Shown here piece by piece: positions 8,314 through 15,755 of a stretch of 64,000 nt of DNA. This DNA comes from Streptomyces zaomyceticus. Lineage in GTDB: Bacteria; Actinomycetota; Actinomycetes; Streptomycetales; Streptomycetaceae. The position numbers were made by a program, and so were the translations under genes. The notes beneath the pieces are model-generated. The model was not told where the DNA came from. It saw only the letters and a list, made by a program, of their open reading frames with translations, and did not search any database. Each line of letters opens with the position of its first letter. Position 1 is the stretch's first letter. The stretch lies in the NCBI RefSeq assembly GCF_014656215.1, contig NZ_BNBZ01000025.1, forward strand, positions 1 through 64,000, in the 5' to 3' direction.

Positions 8314-8496
8314 GTGGGGGCGTGCCGGCGGAGGGTGCGGACGGCTGCGGGGGTGTGCCGGCGTTGTTCGGCCTGTCCGGGGGCGGTGGTGGCCGGTGGT
8401 TGTCCGTCCGGCTTCTCCGACCTGCCCGGTGGGCAGGGACGGCGGGCAGGGGTGAGGGGCTTCCCGTGGGGGTGCTCGCCGGCGGCCGACCGCCGG

Positions 8497-8913
8497 TCAG
8501 CCGGTTGTCGTGGTGACCGCCGCGTCCAGGAGTTCGCGGTCCCTGGGCTGGGTGAGGCGGGTGCGGGCCGCGGCCGGGGGGAGCCAGAGCAGACGGTCCA
8601 CCTCGCGGCTCGGCGTGAACGCGCCGTCCAGGGCGCGGGCCGACCAGTACGCGACCTCCTTCGGGCGGCCGTCCACCGCGTACCGGACCGTCGGCAGGCG
8701 GGGGCCGAGCGCGCAGCGCCGGCCCGTCTCCTCCTGGACCTCGCGCAGCGCGCAGGCCTCCGCCGACTCCCCGCGCTTCCGCTTGCCTTTCGGATGGGAC
8801 CAGTCGTCGTACTTCGGCCTGTGGACGAGGGCGACCTCGATGCCGTGGCCGGAAAGCGCCGGGCGCCAGAGGACGCAGCCGGCGGCCAGGACCGGGGTGC
8901 CGGGGGTGCTCAT
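8497..8913 (-). CDS. Nudix hydrolase (MutT-like), polyphosphate operon
   Basis: The 138-residue protein has a complete Nudix box: G43-x5-E49-x7-REVQEETG (57-64), which binds Mg and hydrolyses nucleoside diphosphate-linked substrates. Actinobacterial relatives next to ppk are of the type that act on diadenosine or inositol polyphosphates or oxidised nucleotides; the substrate cannot be read from sequence. The conserved VHRPKYDDWSHPKGKRKRGE opening is typical of that group. The ATG overlaps the stop of the CHAD gene by 4 bases, so it is the third gene of a ppk-CHAD-Nudix operon. Confidence 0.9.
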   Translation of the reverse strand: MSTPGTPVLAAGCVLWRPALSGHGIEVALVHRPKYDDWSHPKGKRKRGESAEACALREVQEETGRRCALGPRLPTVRYAVDGRPKEVAYWSARALDGAFTPSREVDRLLWLPPAAARTRLTQPRDRELLDAAVTTTTG

Positions 8914-9920
8914 GGGACCGGTGCCGTCGTTCTCCGCCAGGCGCGCTGGAAGGCGAAGCGGGAGGCTTCGACCTCGTGGCGCTGGTCGGCGTGGAGGACG
9001 CCCAGGGCGTAGGCGGTCGCCGGGGCGATGCGGGGGGTGCGGGCCGCGGTGGCCGCGGCCGTCGCGGCCTCGGCGGCGTCCCGGTGCCGGTCCAGGGCGC
9101 GGGCGGCCTCGTACAGGGCGGAGTCGGGTTCGCCGCCGGTGTGCAGGGCCTCGGTGGCGTACCGGTGCAGTCGCAGCAGGAGCCGTGTCTGGTGCCAGGG
9201 CGCGTCCTGGTTCTCCCCGGCGGCGAGCGCGAGGGCGTCCGCGTTGTACGGGTGGGCCGCTCGCGTCAGGGGCAGGGCGGCCACCGCGTCCAGGAGGCGG
9301 CGCTCGGCGACGTCGGCGGGCCCGTCCAGGACCTCGACGGCCGGGGCCGCGCCCACGGGCCCGAGCGGTACCTCGGAGGCCAGGAGCGCGACGGCGTCGG
9401 CGACCGCGTGGAATCGGGCCGAGCCGAGTGCCTGGAGGGACGCCGAGTGGGCACGCGTCCGGGCCAGGGTCAGCTGCCGTTCGAGGAGGGCGCCGGCACG
9501 GGCGGCGCCCACGGTGAGGCCGGTCGCGTCGCCGCCCCGGGCGGCGGGGACGGGTCCGCCGCCCTTCGTGCCGTTCAGCGCGCCCGTGCCGTTCGACAGG
9601 CGGGACAGCGCGTCCACCAGACGGATCAGCCGGGACATGCAGGCCTGCTCCAGGGCGAGCGTGCCCGAGAGCCAGGCGAGCTCGGTGCGCAGCTGGTCCG
9701 CCCAGGCCGGGTCGAGCAGCGGCCGGAACGTGTGGAGCGTCCCGCTGATCCGGCGGGCGGCGGCGCGCAGGGTGCGGGCCGCCTCCTCCGCCCCGGCCGT
9801 GTCCGAGCGGCTCTCGTCGTGGAGTCGCAGGCCGCGCAGGAAGTCCGCGGCACGGGCGTGCAGGTAGGGGGCGAGGACCTCGCCCGCCGTGACGTCCTGC
9901 GCATGATCAGGGTTGTGCAC
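8910..9920 (-). CDS. CHAD-domain protein (polyphosphate-binding)
   Basis: The 336-residue protein is an all-helical CHAD (conserved histidine alpha-helical domain) protein. Visible features are the opening helix EVLAPYLHARAADFL, the basic and His-containing AARRISGTLHTFRPLL, and a later AAHPYNADALALAAGENQD segment with the repeated Arg-rich LHRYATEALHTG. CHAD domains bind polyphosphate along a basic groove and associate with polyphosphate granules. The start overlaps ppk by 14 bases and the end overlaps the Nudix gene. There is a Gly-rich linker near residues 115-130. Role in the operon is probably granule binding or guiding the Nudix enzyme; inferred from context. Confidence 0.9.
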   Translation of the reverse strand: MHNPDHAQDVTAGEVLAPYLHARAADFLRGLRLHDESRSDTAGAEEAARTLRAAARRISGTLHTFRPLLDPAWADQLRTELAWLSGTLALEQACMSRLIRLVDALSRLSNGTGALNGTKGGGPVPAARGGDATGLTVGAARAGALLERQLTLARTRAHSASLQALGSARFHAVADAVALLASEVPLGPVGAAPAVEVLDGPADVAERRLLDAVAALPLTRAAHPYNADALALAAGENQDAPWHQTRLLLRLHRYATEALHTGGEPDSALYEAARALDRHRDAAEAATAAATAARTPRIAPATAYALGVLHADQRHEVEASRFAFQRAWRRTTAPVP

Positions 9921-12183
9921 GCCGGCGCCTCCGCGCGTCGATGAGCATCTCCTGGACGTGCCGTAGGGGGCGGCCCTCGGTGTCGGTCGCGTGCCGCGTC
10001 CAGTTCCCGTCGGGGCCGAGGTGCCAGGAGGAGGTGGTGTCGGACATCCCGGTCTCCAGGAGCCGGGAGAGCGCTGCCCGGTGCGCCGGGTCGGAGACCC
10101 GGACCAGGGCCTCGATCCGGCGGTCCAGGTTGCGGTGCATCATGTCGGCGCTGCCGAACCAGACCTCGGGTTCGCCTCCGTTGCCGAAGGCGAAGACCCG
10201 GGAGTGCTCCAGGAAGCGGCCGAGGATCGAACGGACCCGGATGTTCTCCGAGAGGCCGGGGACCCCGGGGCGTACGGCGCAGATGCCGCGGACCCAGATG
10301 TCGACCGGGACACCGGCCCGTGAGGCCTGGTAGCAGGCGTCGATGATCGCCTCGTCGACCATCGAGTTGACCTTGATCCGTACGTACGCGGGCCGGCCGG
10401 CGCGGTGGTGGGCGATCTCCTTGGTGATGCGGGAGACGAGTCCGTCGCGCAGCGACTTGGGGGCGGTGAGCAGCCGTCGGTACGTCTCGCGGCGGGAGTA
10501 GCCGGAGAGCCGGTTGAAGAGGTCGGATAGGTCGGCGCCGACCTGCGGGTCGGCGGTCAGCAGGCCCAGGTCCTCGTACAGGCGGGCCGTCTTCGGGTGG
10601 TAGTTGCCGGTGCCGACGTGCGAGTAGCGGCGCAGCAGCTCGCCCTCCTGCCGTACGACGAGCGACAGCTTGCAGTGGGTCTTGAGGCCGACGAGGCCGT
10701 AGACGACGTGGCAGCCGGACTCCTCCAGCTTGCGCGCCCACTTGATGTTGGCCTGCTCGTCGAAGCGGGCCTTGATCTCGACGAGGACGAGGACCTGCTT
10801 GCCGGACTCGGCGGCGTCGATGAGGGCGTCGACTATCGGGGAGTCGCCGGAGGTGCGGTAGAGCGTCTGCTTGATCGCCAGGACGTCGGGGTCGGCGGCG
10901 GCCTGTTCCAGGAAGGCCTGTACGGACGTCGAGAACGAGTCGTACGGGTGGTGGAGGAGCACGTCCCGCTCGCGCAGCGCGGCGAATATGTCGGGCGCGG
11001 AGGCCGACTCGACCTCGGCGAGGTCCCGGTGGGTGCCGGCGACGTACTTGGGGTACTTGAGCTCCGGCCGGTCCTGCCCGGCGATTCCGAACAGCCCGGT
11101 CAGGTCGAGCGGCCCGGGCAGCGGGTAGACCTCGGCGTCGGAGATCTTCAGTTCGCGGACGAGGAGGTCCAGGACGTACGGGTCGATGGACTCCTCGACC
11201 TCCAGGCGGACCGGGGGCCCGAAGCGGCGCCGCATGAGTTCCTTCTCCAGGGCCTGGAGCAGGTTCTCGGCGTCGTCCTCCTCGACCTCCAGGTCCTCGT
11301 TCCTGGTCACCCGGAACATGTGGTGCGCGAGCACCTCCATGCCGGGGAACAGCTCCTCCAGGTGCGCCGCGATCACGTCCTCCAGGGGCACGTACCGCTG
11401 CGGGGAGGCCTCCAGGAAGCGGGAGAGCAGCGGCGGCACCTTCACGCGCGCGAAGTGGCGGTGGCCGCTGACCGGGTTGCGTACGACCACGGCGAGGTTG
11501 AGCGAGAGTCCCGAGATGTACGGGAAGGGGTGCGCCGGGTCGACGGCGAGCGGGGTGAGGACCGGGAAGATCTGCTGCCGGAACAGGGTGAAGAGCCGTG
11601 CCTGCTCCTTCTCCGTGAGCTCGGGCCAGCGGATCAGGTGGATGCCCTCGTCGGCCAGGGCGGGGGCCACGTCCTGCTGGAAGCAGGCGGCGTGCCGGGC
11701 CATGAGCTCGCGCGAGCGCGTCCAGATCAGGTCGAGGACCTCGCGGGGCTGGAGACCGGAGGCGGAACGGGTGGCGACGCCGGTCGCGATGCGGCGCTTG
11801 AGACCGGCGACCCGGACCATGAAGAACTCGTCGAGGTTCGAGGCGAAGATCGCGAGGAAATTAGCCCGTTCGAGGAGGGGGGTCGTGGGGTCCTCGGCGA
11901 GTTCGAGCACGCGCTCGTTGAAGGCGAGCCAGCTGCGCTCCCGGTCGAGGAAGCGTCCCTCCGGCAGCTCGTCGCCGAGCGCGCCGTCGTCCTCGTACGT
12001 GTCGGGGTCGGCGTCCAGATCGGGGTCGAGATCGGTCACGACGGCCGCGTTGCCCGCCTGCGCGCGGTGTGCGGCGATGGGGCCGAGCGACGACGGCGTG
12101 GGCGACGAACCGGAAGAAGGCGCGGACGGCGTGGTCGGCGTGGCGGAGGACTGGACCGGGACCTCGGCGGGCTGCTGGCTCAT
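9907..12183 (-). CDS. ppk: Polyphosphate kinase PPK1
   Basis: The 758-residue enzyme makes polyphosphate reversibly from ATP. I start it at ATG 12183 (MSQQPAEVPVQ), which gives a 70-residue disordered Ser/Thr/Pro- and acid-rich tail before the core FLDRERSWLAFNERVLELA; longer reading is possible but unsupported. The autophosphorylated His and its partner are His503 (GLKTHCK) and His522 (YSHVGTGNYH), 19 apart exactly as in E. coli PPK (435/454). NIKWARKLEESG and FNRLSGYS are further conserved blocks. First gene of the ppk-CHAD-Nudix operon; the operon sits upstream of pstS, linking storage to uptake. No clear PHO box was found upstream. Confidence 0.97.
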   Translation of the reverse strand: MSQQPAEVPVQSSATPTTPSAPSSGSSPTPSSLGPIAAHRAQAGNAAVVTDLDPDLDADPDTYEDDGALGDELPEGRFLDRERSWLAFNERVLELAEDPTTPLLERANFLAIFASNLDEFFMVRVAGLKRRIATGVATRSASGLQPREVLDLIWTRSRELMARHAACFQQDVAPALADEGIHLIRWPELTEKEQARLFTLFRQQIFPVLTPLAVDPAHPFPYISGLSLNLAVVVRNPVSGHRHFARVKVPPLLSRFLEASPQRYVPLEDVIAAHLEELFPGMEVLAHHMFRVTRNEDLEVEEDDAENLLQALEKELMRRRFGPPVRLEVEESIDPYVLDLLVRELKISDAEVYPLPGPLDLTGLFGIAGQDRPELKYPKYVAGTHRDLAEVESASAPDIFAALRERDVLLHHPYDSFSTSVQAFLEQAAADPDVLAIKQTLYRTSGDSPIVDALIDAAESGKQVLVLVEIKARFDEQANIKWARKLEESGCHVVYGLVGLKTHCKLSLVVRQEGELLRRYSHVGTGNYHPKTARLYEDLGLLTADPQVGADLSDLFNRLSGYSRRETYRRLLTAPKSLRDGLVSRITKEIAHHRAGRPAYVRIKVNSMVDEAIIDACYQASRAGVPVDIWVRGICAVRPGVPGLSENIRVRSILGRFLEHSRVFAFGNGGEPEVWFGSADMMHRNLDRRIEALVRVSDPAHRAALSRLLETGMSDTTSSWHLGPDGNWTRHATDTEGRPLRHVQEMLIDARRRRRAQP

Positions 12184-12342
12184 GGCCCCATTCTTCCGCG
12201 CGAACGGGTGGTGGGGCGCGTCGGAGCGGGCCGTGGGGGAGGGAAGTCTCCCTTTGGGGAGGGCGGACACGGATCGCTTCATTGCGTGAGCGTCGCAAGC
12301 GCGTCTGAATGGCCGGTAACGACGACATGTCGTACGGGAATC

Positions 12343-12373
12343 GGGGGCGGGGCCGTGCGCGGGCCCCGCCCCC
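12343..12373 (-). terminator. Terminator of the YtrA/ABC operon
   Basis: A 12-bp perfect stem (GGGGGCGGGGCC / GGCCCCGCCCCC) with a 7-base loop lies 30 bases after the permease stop and before the ppk leader. A 12-bp palindrome ACGACATGTCGT (12322-12333) follows it in the ppk upstream region. Confidence 0.75.
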
Positions 12374-12404
12374 TGCGTTCTCACGGAGAGTTACGGATTT
12401 CGGG

Positions 12405-13355
12405 TTACGGGTGCCGGGCGCGCAGGACGCGGAAGGCGGCGAAGAGGGCGAGGGCGGCGAGGGCGAGGACGATGCCGGTCTCGATGAGCTGGGTGGGCCA
12501 GAAGTGGGACTGGGGGTGGTAGTCGAGGTATTGGGCGGCGATCGGCTCGTCGGTGCGGCAGGCGCCGACGGGGGTCCCATCGGTGAAGCAGAACCAGCCG
12601 GGCAGCCGGTTGCCGAAGGTGCTGATCAGCCCTTGGCTCATGATCAGGCCGTCCTCGGGCATGGAGAGGACGGAGGCGTTCTCGACGGCCGGGCCGGTGA
12701 TCGTCGTCACCGGAAGGAAATCCCAGCGGAGGGCGCCGAGGATCAGCAGGACGAGGCCCACGATCCCTCCGGTCACGGCCATGGCCACGAGCGTGCGGCG
12801 GATCAGCTGGCCGACGAGGGCGCCGACGGCGACGGCGAGCAGGACGTGGCCGAGGAGGGCGGTGCCGGTGGCCTCGTAGCTGCCGCGGTCGCTCCAGTGG
12901 AGCTGGCTGCTGCCGCCGACGCGTGCCCAGCCCAGCGCGTAGGCGGCCATCAGCAGGAGGGTGGTCAGGAGGGCTGCCGCCGTCGCTGTACGGAGCTTGG
13001 AGCCGAGCCAGCGGGCCGGGCTGGTCGACTGGGTGAGGGAGAGCTTGTACGTCCCCGATTCCAGTTCGCGGGCGACGAGCGGGCCCGCGACGAAGGCGCC
13101 GACCAGGAGCGGGAGCAGGGTCATGGCCATGGAGAAGTACTCCATGGCCATGCGGAGCGTGCCGTATCCGCGGTTGTCGTCGGCCGGGTGGGTGAAGCCG
13201 CCCTCCACGTGCACGTCCGGCGTCTGCAGGTCCCAGATCCGCAGGCCTCCGATCACGGCCAGCGCGAGGATCACCGCCGCGCCCGCCAGCCACAGCGTCC
13301 GCCGGTACTGGCGGACCGTCACCCAGTAGGGGCCTCTCAGGGCGAGGCTGCTCAT
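12405..13355 (-). CDS. ABC-2 type transporter permease
   Basis: A 316-residue membrane protein starting MSSLALRGPYWVTVRQYRRTL. It has six membrane segments: one near 22-42, then after an extracytoplasmic loop with DVHVEGGFTHPADD four in the middle, and one near 285-305. RELESGTYKLSLTQSTSPARW is the conserved cytosolic loop of ABC-2 permeases and is reminiscent of ABC exporters of the YtrF/antibiotic-resistance type. A large C-terminal external loop holds two Cys (WFCFTDGTPVGACR), possibly a disulfide. It overlaps the ATPase by 4 bases. Substrate unknown. Confidence 0.88.
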   Translation of the reverse strand: MSSLALRGPYWVTVRQYRRTLWLAGAAVILALAVIGGLRIWDLQTPDVHVEGGFTHPADDNRGYGTLRMAMEYFSMAMTLLPLLVGAFVAGPLVARELESGTYKLSLTQSTSPARWLGSKLRTATAAALLTTLLLMAAYALGWARVGGSSQLHWSDRGSYEATGTALLGHVLLAVAVGALVGQLIRRTLVAMAVTGGIVGLVLLILGALRWDFLPVTTITGPAVENASVLSMPEDGLIMSQGLISTFGNRLPGWFCFTDGTPVGACRTDEPIAAQYLDYHPQSHFWPTQLIETGIVLALAALALFAAFRVLRARHP

Positions 13356-14194
13356 GCCGGGGCTCCTTCGGTGGTGCGGAGGTGGGCGAGGAGGAGGTCC
13401 TCCAGGGAGGGTTCGGTGGTCTCCCAGGGGCCTTCGACCGGGCCTTGGCGTCGGATCAGTGCGGTGAGCTGACGGCCCGTCGTGCGGGACTCGACGACCG
13501 TGTGCGGGGCGAGGTCGCCGACCGGGCCCCTGAGCAGGGTGTGGGCGGAGAGGAGTTCGTCGACGGGGCCGTCGAGGCGGATCCGGCCGCCGTGGAGCAG
13601 GAGGAGGTGGTCGCAGGCGCCCTCCAGCTCGGTGAGGATGTGCGAGGACATGACGACGGTGGTGCCGTGTTCGGCGGCGTCGGCCATGAGCAGGCCCATC
13701 AGCTGGTGGCGGGCGAGCGGGTCGAGGTCGGCCATCGGCTCGTCGAGGAGCAGCAGTTCGGCCCGCTTGCCGAGGGCGAGCGCGAGGGCGACGCGGGTGC
13801 GCTGTCCGCCGGAGAGGTGGTGGACGAGGGCGCGCGGGTCGAGCTCGTCGGCGATCACGCGCCGGGCGGCGTCCTCGTTCCAGCGGCCGGGGTTGAGCTC
13901 GCGGCCCATGCGCAGGGTGTCGGCGACGGTGAGCCGGGGGTGGAGGGGTTTCTCCTGTGCGACGTAGGCGAGCTGTTCGCGGGCGGGGGCTCTGATCGCG
14001 CCCTCGGTGGGGCGTACGAGCCCGGCGGCGAGGGCGAGCAGGGTGGACTTGCCGGCGCCGTTGGGGCCGACGAGGGCGCAGACGCGGCCGGCGGGGAGGG
14101 CGAACTCGCACTCCCGCAGGGCCCAGCGGCCGCTTCTGCCCCCGTATTTCTTGCCCAGGAGATCGGCTTCCAGTGCGATGCCGTCTCTTGTCAT
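13352..14194 (-). CDS. ABC transporter ATP-binding protein (YtrB-like)
   Basis: This 280-residue ATPase has Walker A GPNGAGKST near 41-49, Q-loop YVAQEKPLHP, signature LSGGQRTR, Walker B LLLLDEPMADLDP and the H-loop SSHIL. The C-terminal region with VVESRTTGRQLTALIRR is the small accessory domain seen in drug or peptide exporters. Its ATG overlaps the GntR gene stop by 4 bases and it overlaps the permease, so all three are translationally coupled. It would power the adjacent permease. In YtrA systems the transporter responds to cell-wall-active agents; whether that holds here is inference. Confidence 0.92.
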   Translation of the reverse strand: MTRDGIALEADLLGKKYGGRSGRWALRECEFALPAGRVCALVGPNGAGKSTLLALAAGLVRPTEGAIRAPAREQLAYVAQEKPLHPRLTVADTLRMGRELNPGRWNEDAARRVIADELDPRALVHHLSGGQRTRVALALALGKRAELLLLDEPMADLDPLARHQLMGLLMADAAEHGTTVVMSSHILTELEGACDHLLLLHGGRIRLDGPVDELLSAHTLLRGPVGDLAPHTVVESRTTGRQLTALIRRQGPVEGPWETTEPSLEDLLLAHLRTTEGAPA

Positions 14195-14577
14195 GCGTCG
14201 TCCCCCTCGAAGTGTTCCTTCAGTACGGATGTGAAGAGCGCGGCCACGTCCTCGCGGTCCAGTCCGGCGGCGCGGGCCCGGCGGGCCCAGTCGGCGAGTT
14301 CGCCGCGGAAGGGCGAGTCGGCGGGGCCGGTGCCGAGCGTGGCGCGGACGAAGGTGCCGAGGCCGCGGCGGGCCTCGACGAGGCCTTCGCGTTCGAGTTC
14401 GCGGTAGGCCTTGAGGACCGTGTTGGGGTTGATGGCCGTCGCTTCGACGACCTCGCGTGCGGTGGGCAGTTTGTCGCCGGGCTCCAGGAGGCCCATCCGG
14501 AGGGCCTGTTTCGTCTGCTGGACGATCTGGAGGTAGGTGGCGACGCCACTGCGCCGGTCGATGCGGTACTCGACCAC
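14191..14577 (-). CDS. GntR-family regulator, YtrA type
   Basis: I place the start at GTG 14577 because GGTGGAAG lies 5 bases upstream; a TTG at 14607 would put the start inside the operator. The 128-residue product has a winged helix: LQIVQQTKQALRMGLLEPGDKLPTAREVVEATAINPNTVLKAY, where NPNTVLKAYRELEREG is the GntR recognition helix. The short C-terminal part lacks a big effector domain, which defines the YtrA subgroup. Members repress their own ABC operon. The 16-bp-arm palindrome over the promoter (14587-14624) fits autorepression. Confidence 0.9.
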   Translation of the reverse strand: MVEYRIDRRSGVATYLQIVQQTKQALRMGLLEPGDKLPTAREVVEATAINPNTVLKAYRELEREGLVEARRGLGTFVRATLGTGPADSPFRGELADWARRARAAGLDREDVAALFTSVLKEHFEGDDA

Positions 14578-14586
14578 GATCGCTTC

Positions 14587-14624
14587 CACCACCCTTTCAC
14601 TAATCAAGTAGTGAAAGGGTGGTG
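14587..14624 (-). promoter_or_regulatory. Long palindromic operator of the YtrA-type regulator
   Basis: Arms of 16 bp (CACCACCCTTTCACTA and its complement) are separated by ATCAAG. It lies 10 bases upstream of the chosen GntR start, covering the likely transcription start. The size is large even for this family and could hold two regulator dimers or a full cruciform. Confidence 0.85.
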
Positions 14625-14628
14625 CAAA

Positions 14629-14656
14629 GAAGGGGGCGGTGTCAACCGCCCCCTTC
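14629..14656 (-). terminator. Terminator downstream of mshD
   Basis: A 12-bp perfect stem (GAAGGGGGCGGT / ACCGCCCCCTTC) with loop GTCA directly follows the mshD stop and precedes the YtrA operator. Confidence 0.8.
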
Positions 14657-14666
14657 CCGGAGGGAC

Positions 14667-15593
14667 TTACGACTCCGTGCGGTACATCAGATCCACCTCG
14701 TGGGTGGCGAATCCCAGCCGCTCGTAGACCGTCACCGCCGCCGTGTTGTCGGCGTCCACGTACAGCATCGCCGTCGGCAGGCCCTGCGCCGCCAGATGCC
14801 GCAGGCCGATCGCGGTGAGGGCCTTGCCGAGGCCGCCGCCCTGCGCGTCGGGGAGGATGCCGACGACGTACACCTCGCCGAGCTGTTCCTCGGCGTGCGT
14901 CTTCGTCCAGTGGAAGCCGACGAGCCGGCCGTCCTTCTCGGCGAGGAAGAAGCCCTTGGGGTCGAACCAGGGTTCGGCGATCCGGTCGTCCAGGTCCCGC
15001 TGGGTGAGCGAGCCCTGCTCCGGGTGGTGGGCGAAGGCCGCGGAGTTGACGGCGAGCCAGGCCGTGTCGTCCTGGCCGGGGGCGAAGGTGCGGACGGTGA
15101 CGCCCTCGGGCAGCACCGGCTCCGGGATGTCCAGCGGGGTCAGCGGGCGCCGGAGCTGGCGCAGCTCGCGGAAGAGCGTCAGGCCGAGGACCTGGGCGAG
15201 GTGCCGGGCGGCGGACCTGCCGCCGTGGGCCCAGACGCGCAGCCGCTTGCCGGAGGCGCCGAGCAGGGCGGTGCCGAGCGCCCGGCCGTGGCCGCGACCG
15301 CGGTGGGAGGGGTGGACGACCAGTTCGGCGGCGGGCGCCTCGATGGGGTCGGTCTCCTCCAGTTGGGCGTAGCCGTAGAGATGGGTGCCGACGGTCAGCA
15401 GGAAGTGCCGTACGCCCTCGCGGCTGCCGTGACGGAGGTAGAGCCGGCCCTGCTCGGAGACGGCGTGCACGCCGTCGGACTGGTCGGCGGCCTCGAGGAG
15501 ATCCAGTACGTCCTGGATCTGCTCGGGCGTGAGCTCGTCATACGTGTGGATCTGCCGTCCGGGTTCGAGGGCCGGCGCCGCGTCGGAAGTCAT
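14667..15593 (-). CDS. mshD: Mycothiol synthase MshD
   Basis: The 308-residue enzyme acetylates Cys-GlcN-Ins with acetyl-CoA, the last step of mycothiol synthesis. It has two GNAT domains: the first ends with AELVVHPSHRGRGHGRALGTALL (a complete acetyl-CoA loop RGxGxG/A variant), the second with VGILPDAQGGGLGKALTAIGLRHL and the C-terminal YVDADNTAAVTVYERLGF typical of MshD. FLLTVGTHLYGYAQL and RDLDDRIAEPWFDPKGFFLAE are also family segments. The partner glycosyltransferase mshA is at 56.9 kb, so the pathway is split. Mycothiol is the main low-molecular-weight thiol of actinobacteria. Confidence 0.95.
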   Translation of the reverse strand: MTSDAAPALEPGRQIHTYDELTPEQIQDVLDLLEAADQSDGVHAVSEQGRLYLRHGSREGVRHFLLTVGTHLYGYAQLEETDPIEAPAAELVVHPSHRGRGHGRALGTALLGASGKRLRVWAHGGRSAARHLAQVLGLTLFRELRQLRRPLTPLDIPEPVLPEGVTVRTFAPGQDDTAWLAVNSAAFAHHPEQGSLTQRDLDDRIAEPWFDPKGFFLAEKDGRLVGFHWTKTHAEEQLGEVYVVGILPDAQGGGLGKALTAIGLRHLAAQGLPTAMLYVDADNTAAVTVYERLGFATHEVDLMYRTES

Positions 15594-15755
15594 GGACCGA
15601 GCCTACGGCGACACGCCGCCGTGCCGGGGAAAGGCGGCGGCAACTGTCTCGTAACCTGCTACCCCCTGTTGCGCTACGCGCGTTGACTCTAGGCTTCGCT
15701 CGCACGTCAGCAGTCGAGAGGCGCACCGGAACGGGCGCGGGGACAAAGGGGAACG

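Noticed and set aside
12322..12333. Palindrome ACGACATGTCGT as a ppk PHO or regulator site
   Set aside because: Short, no similarity to PHO units; left as an uninterpreted palindrome.
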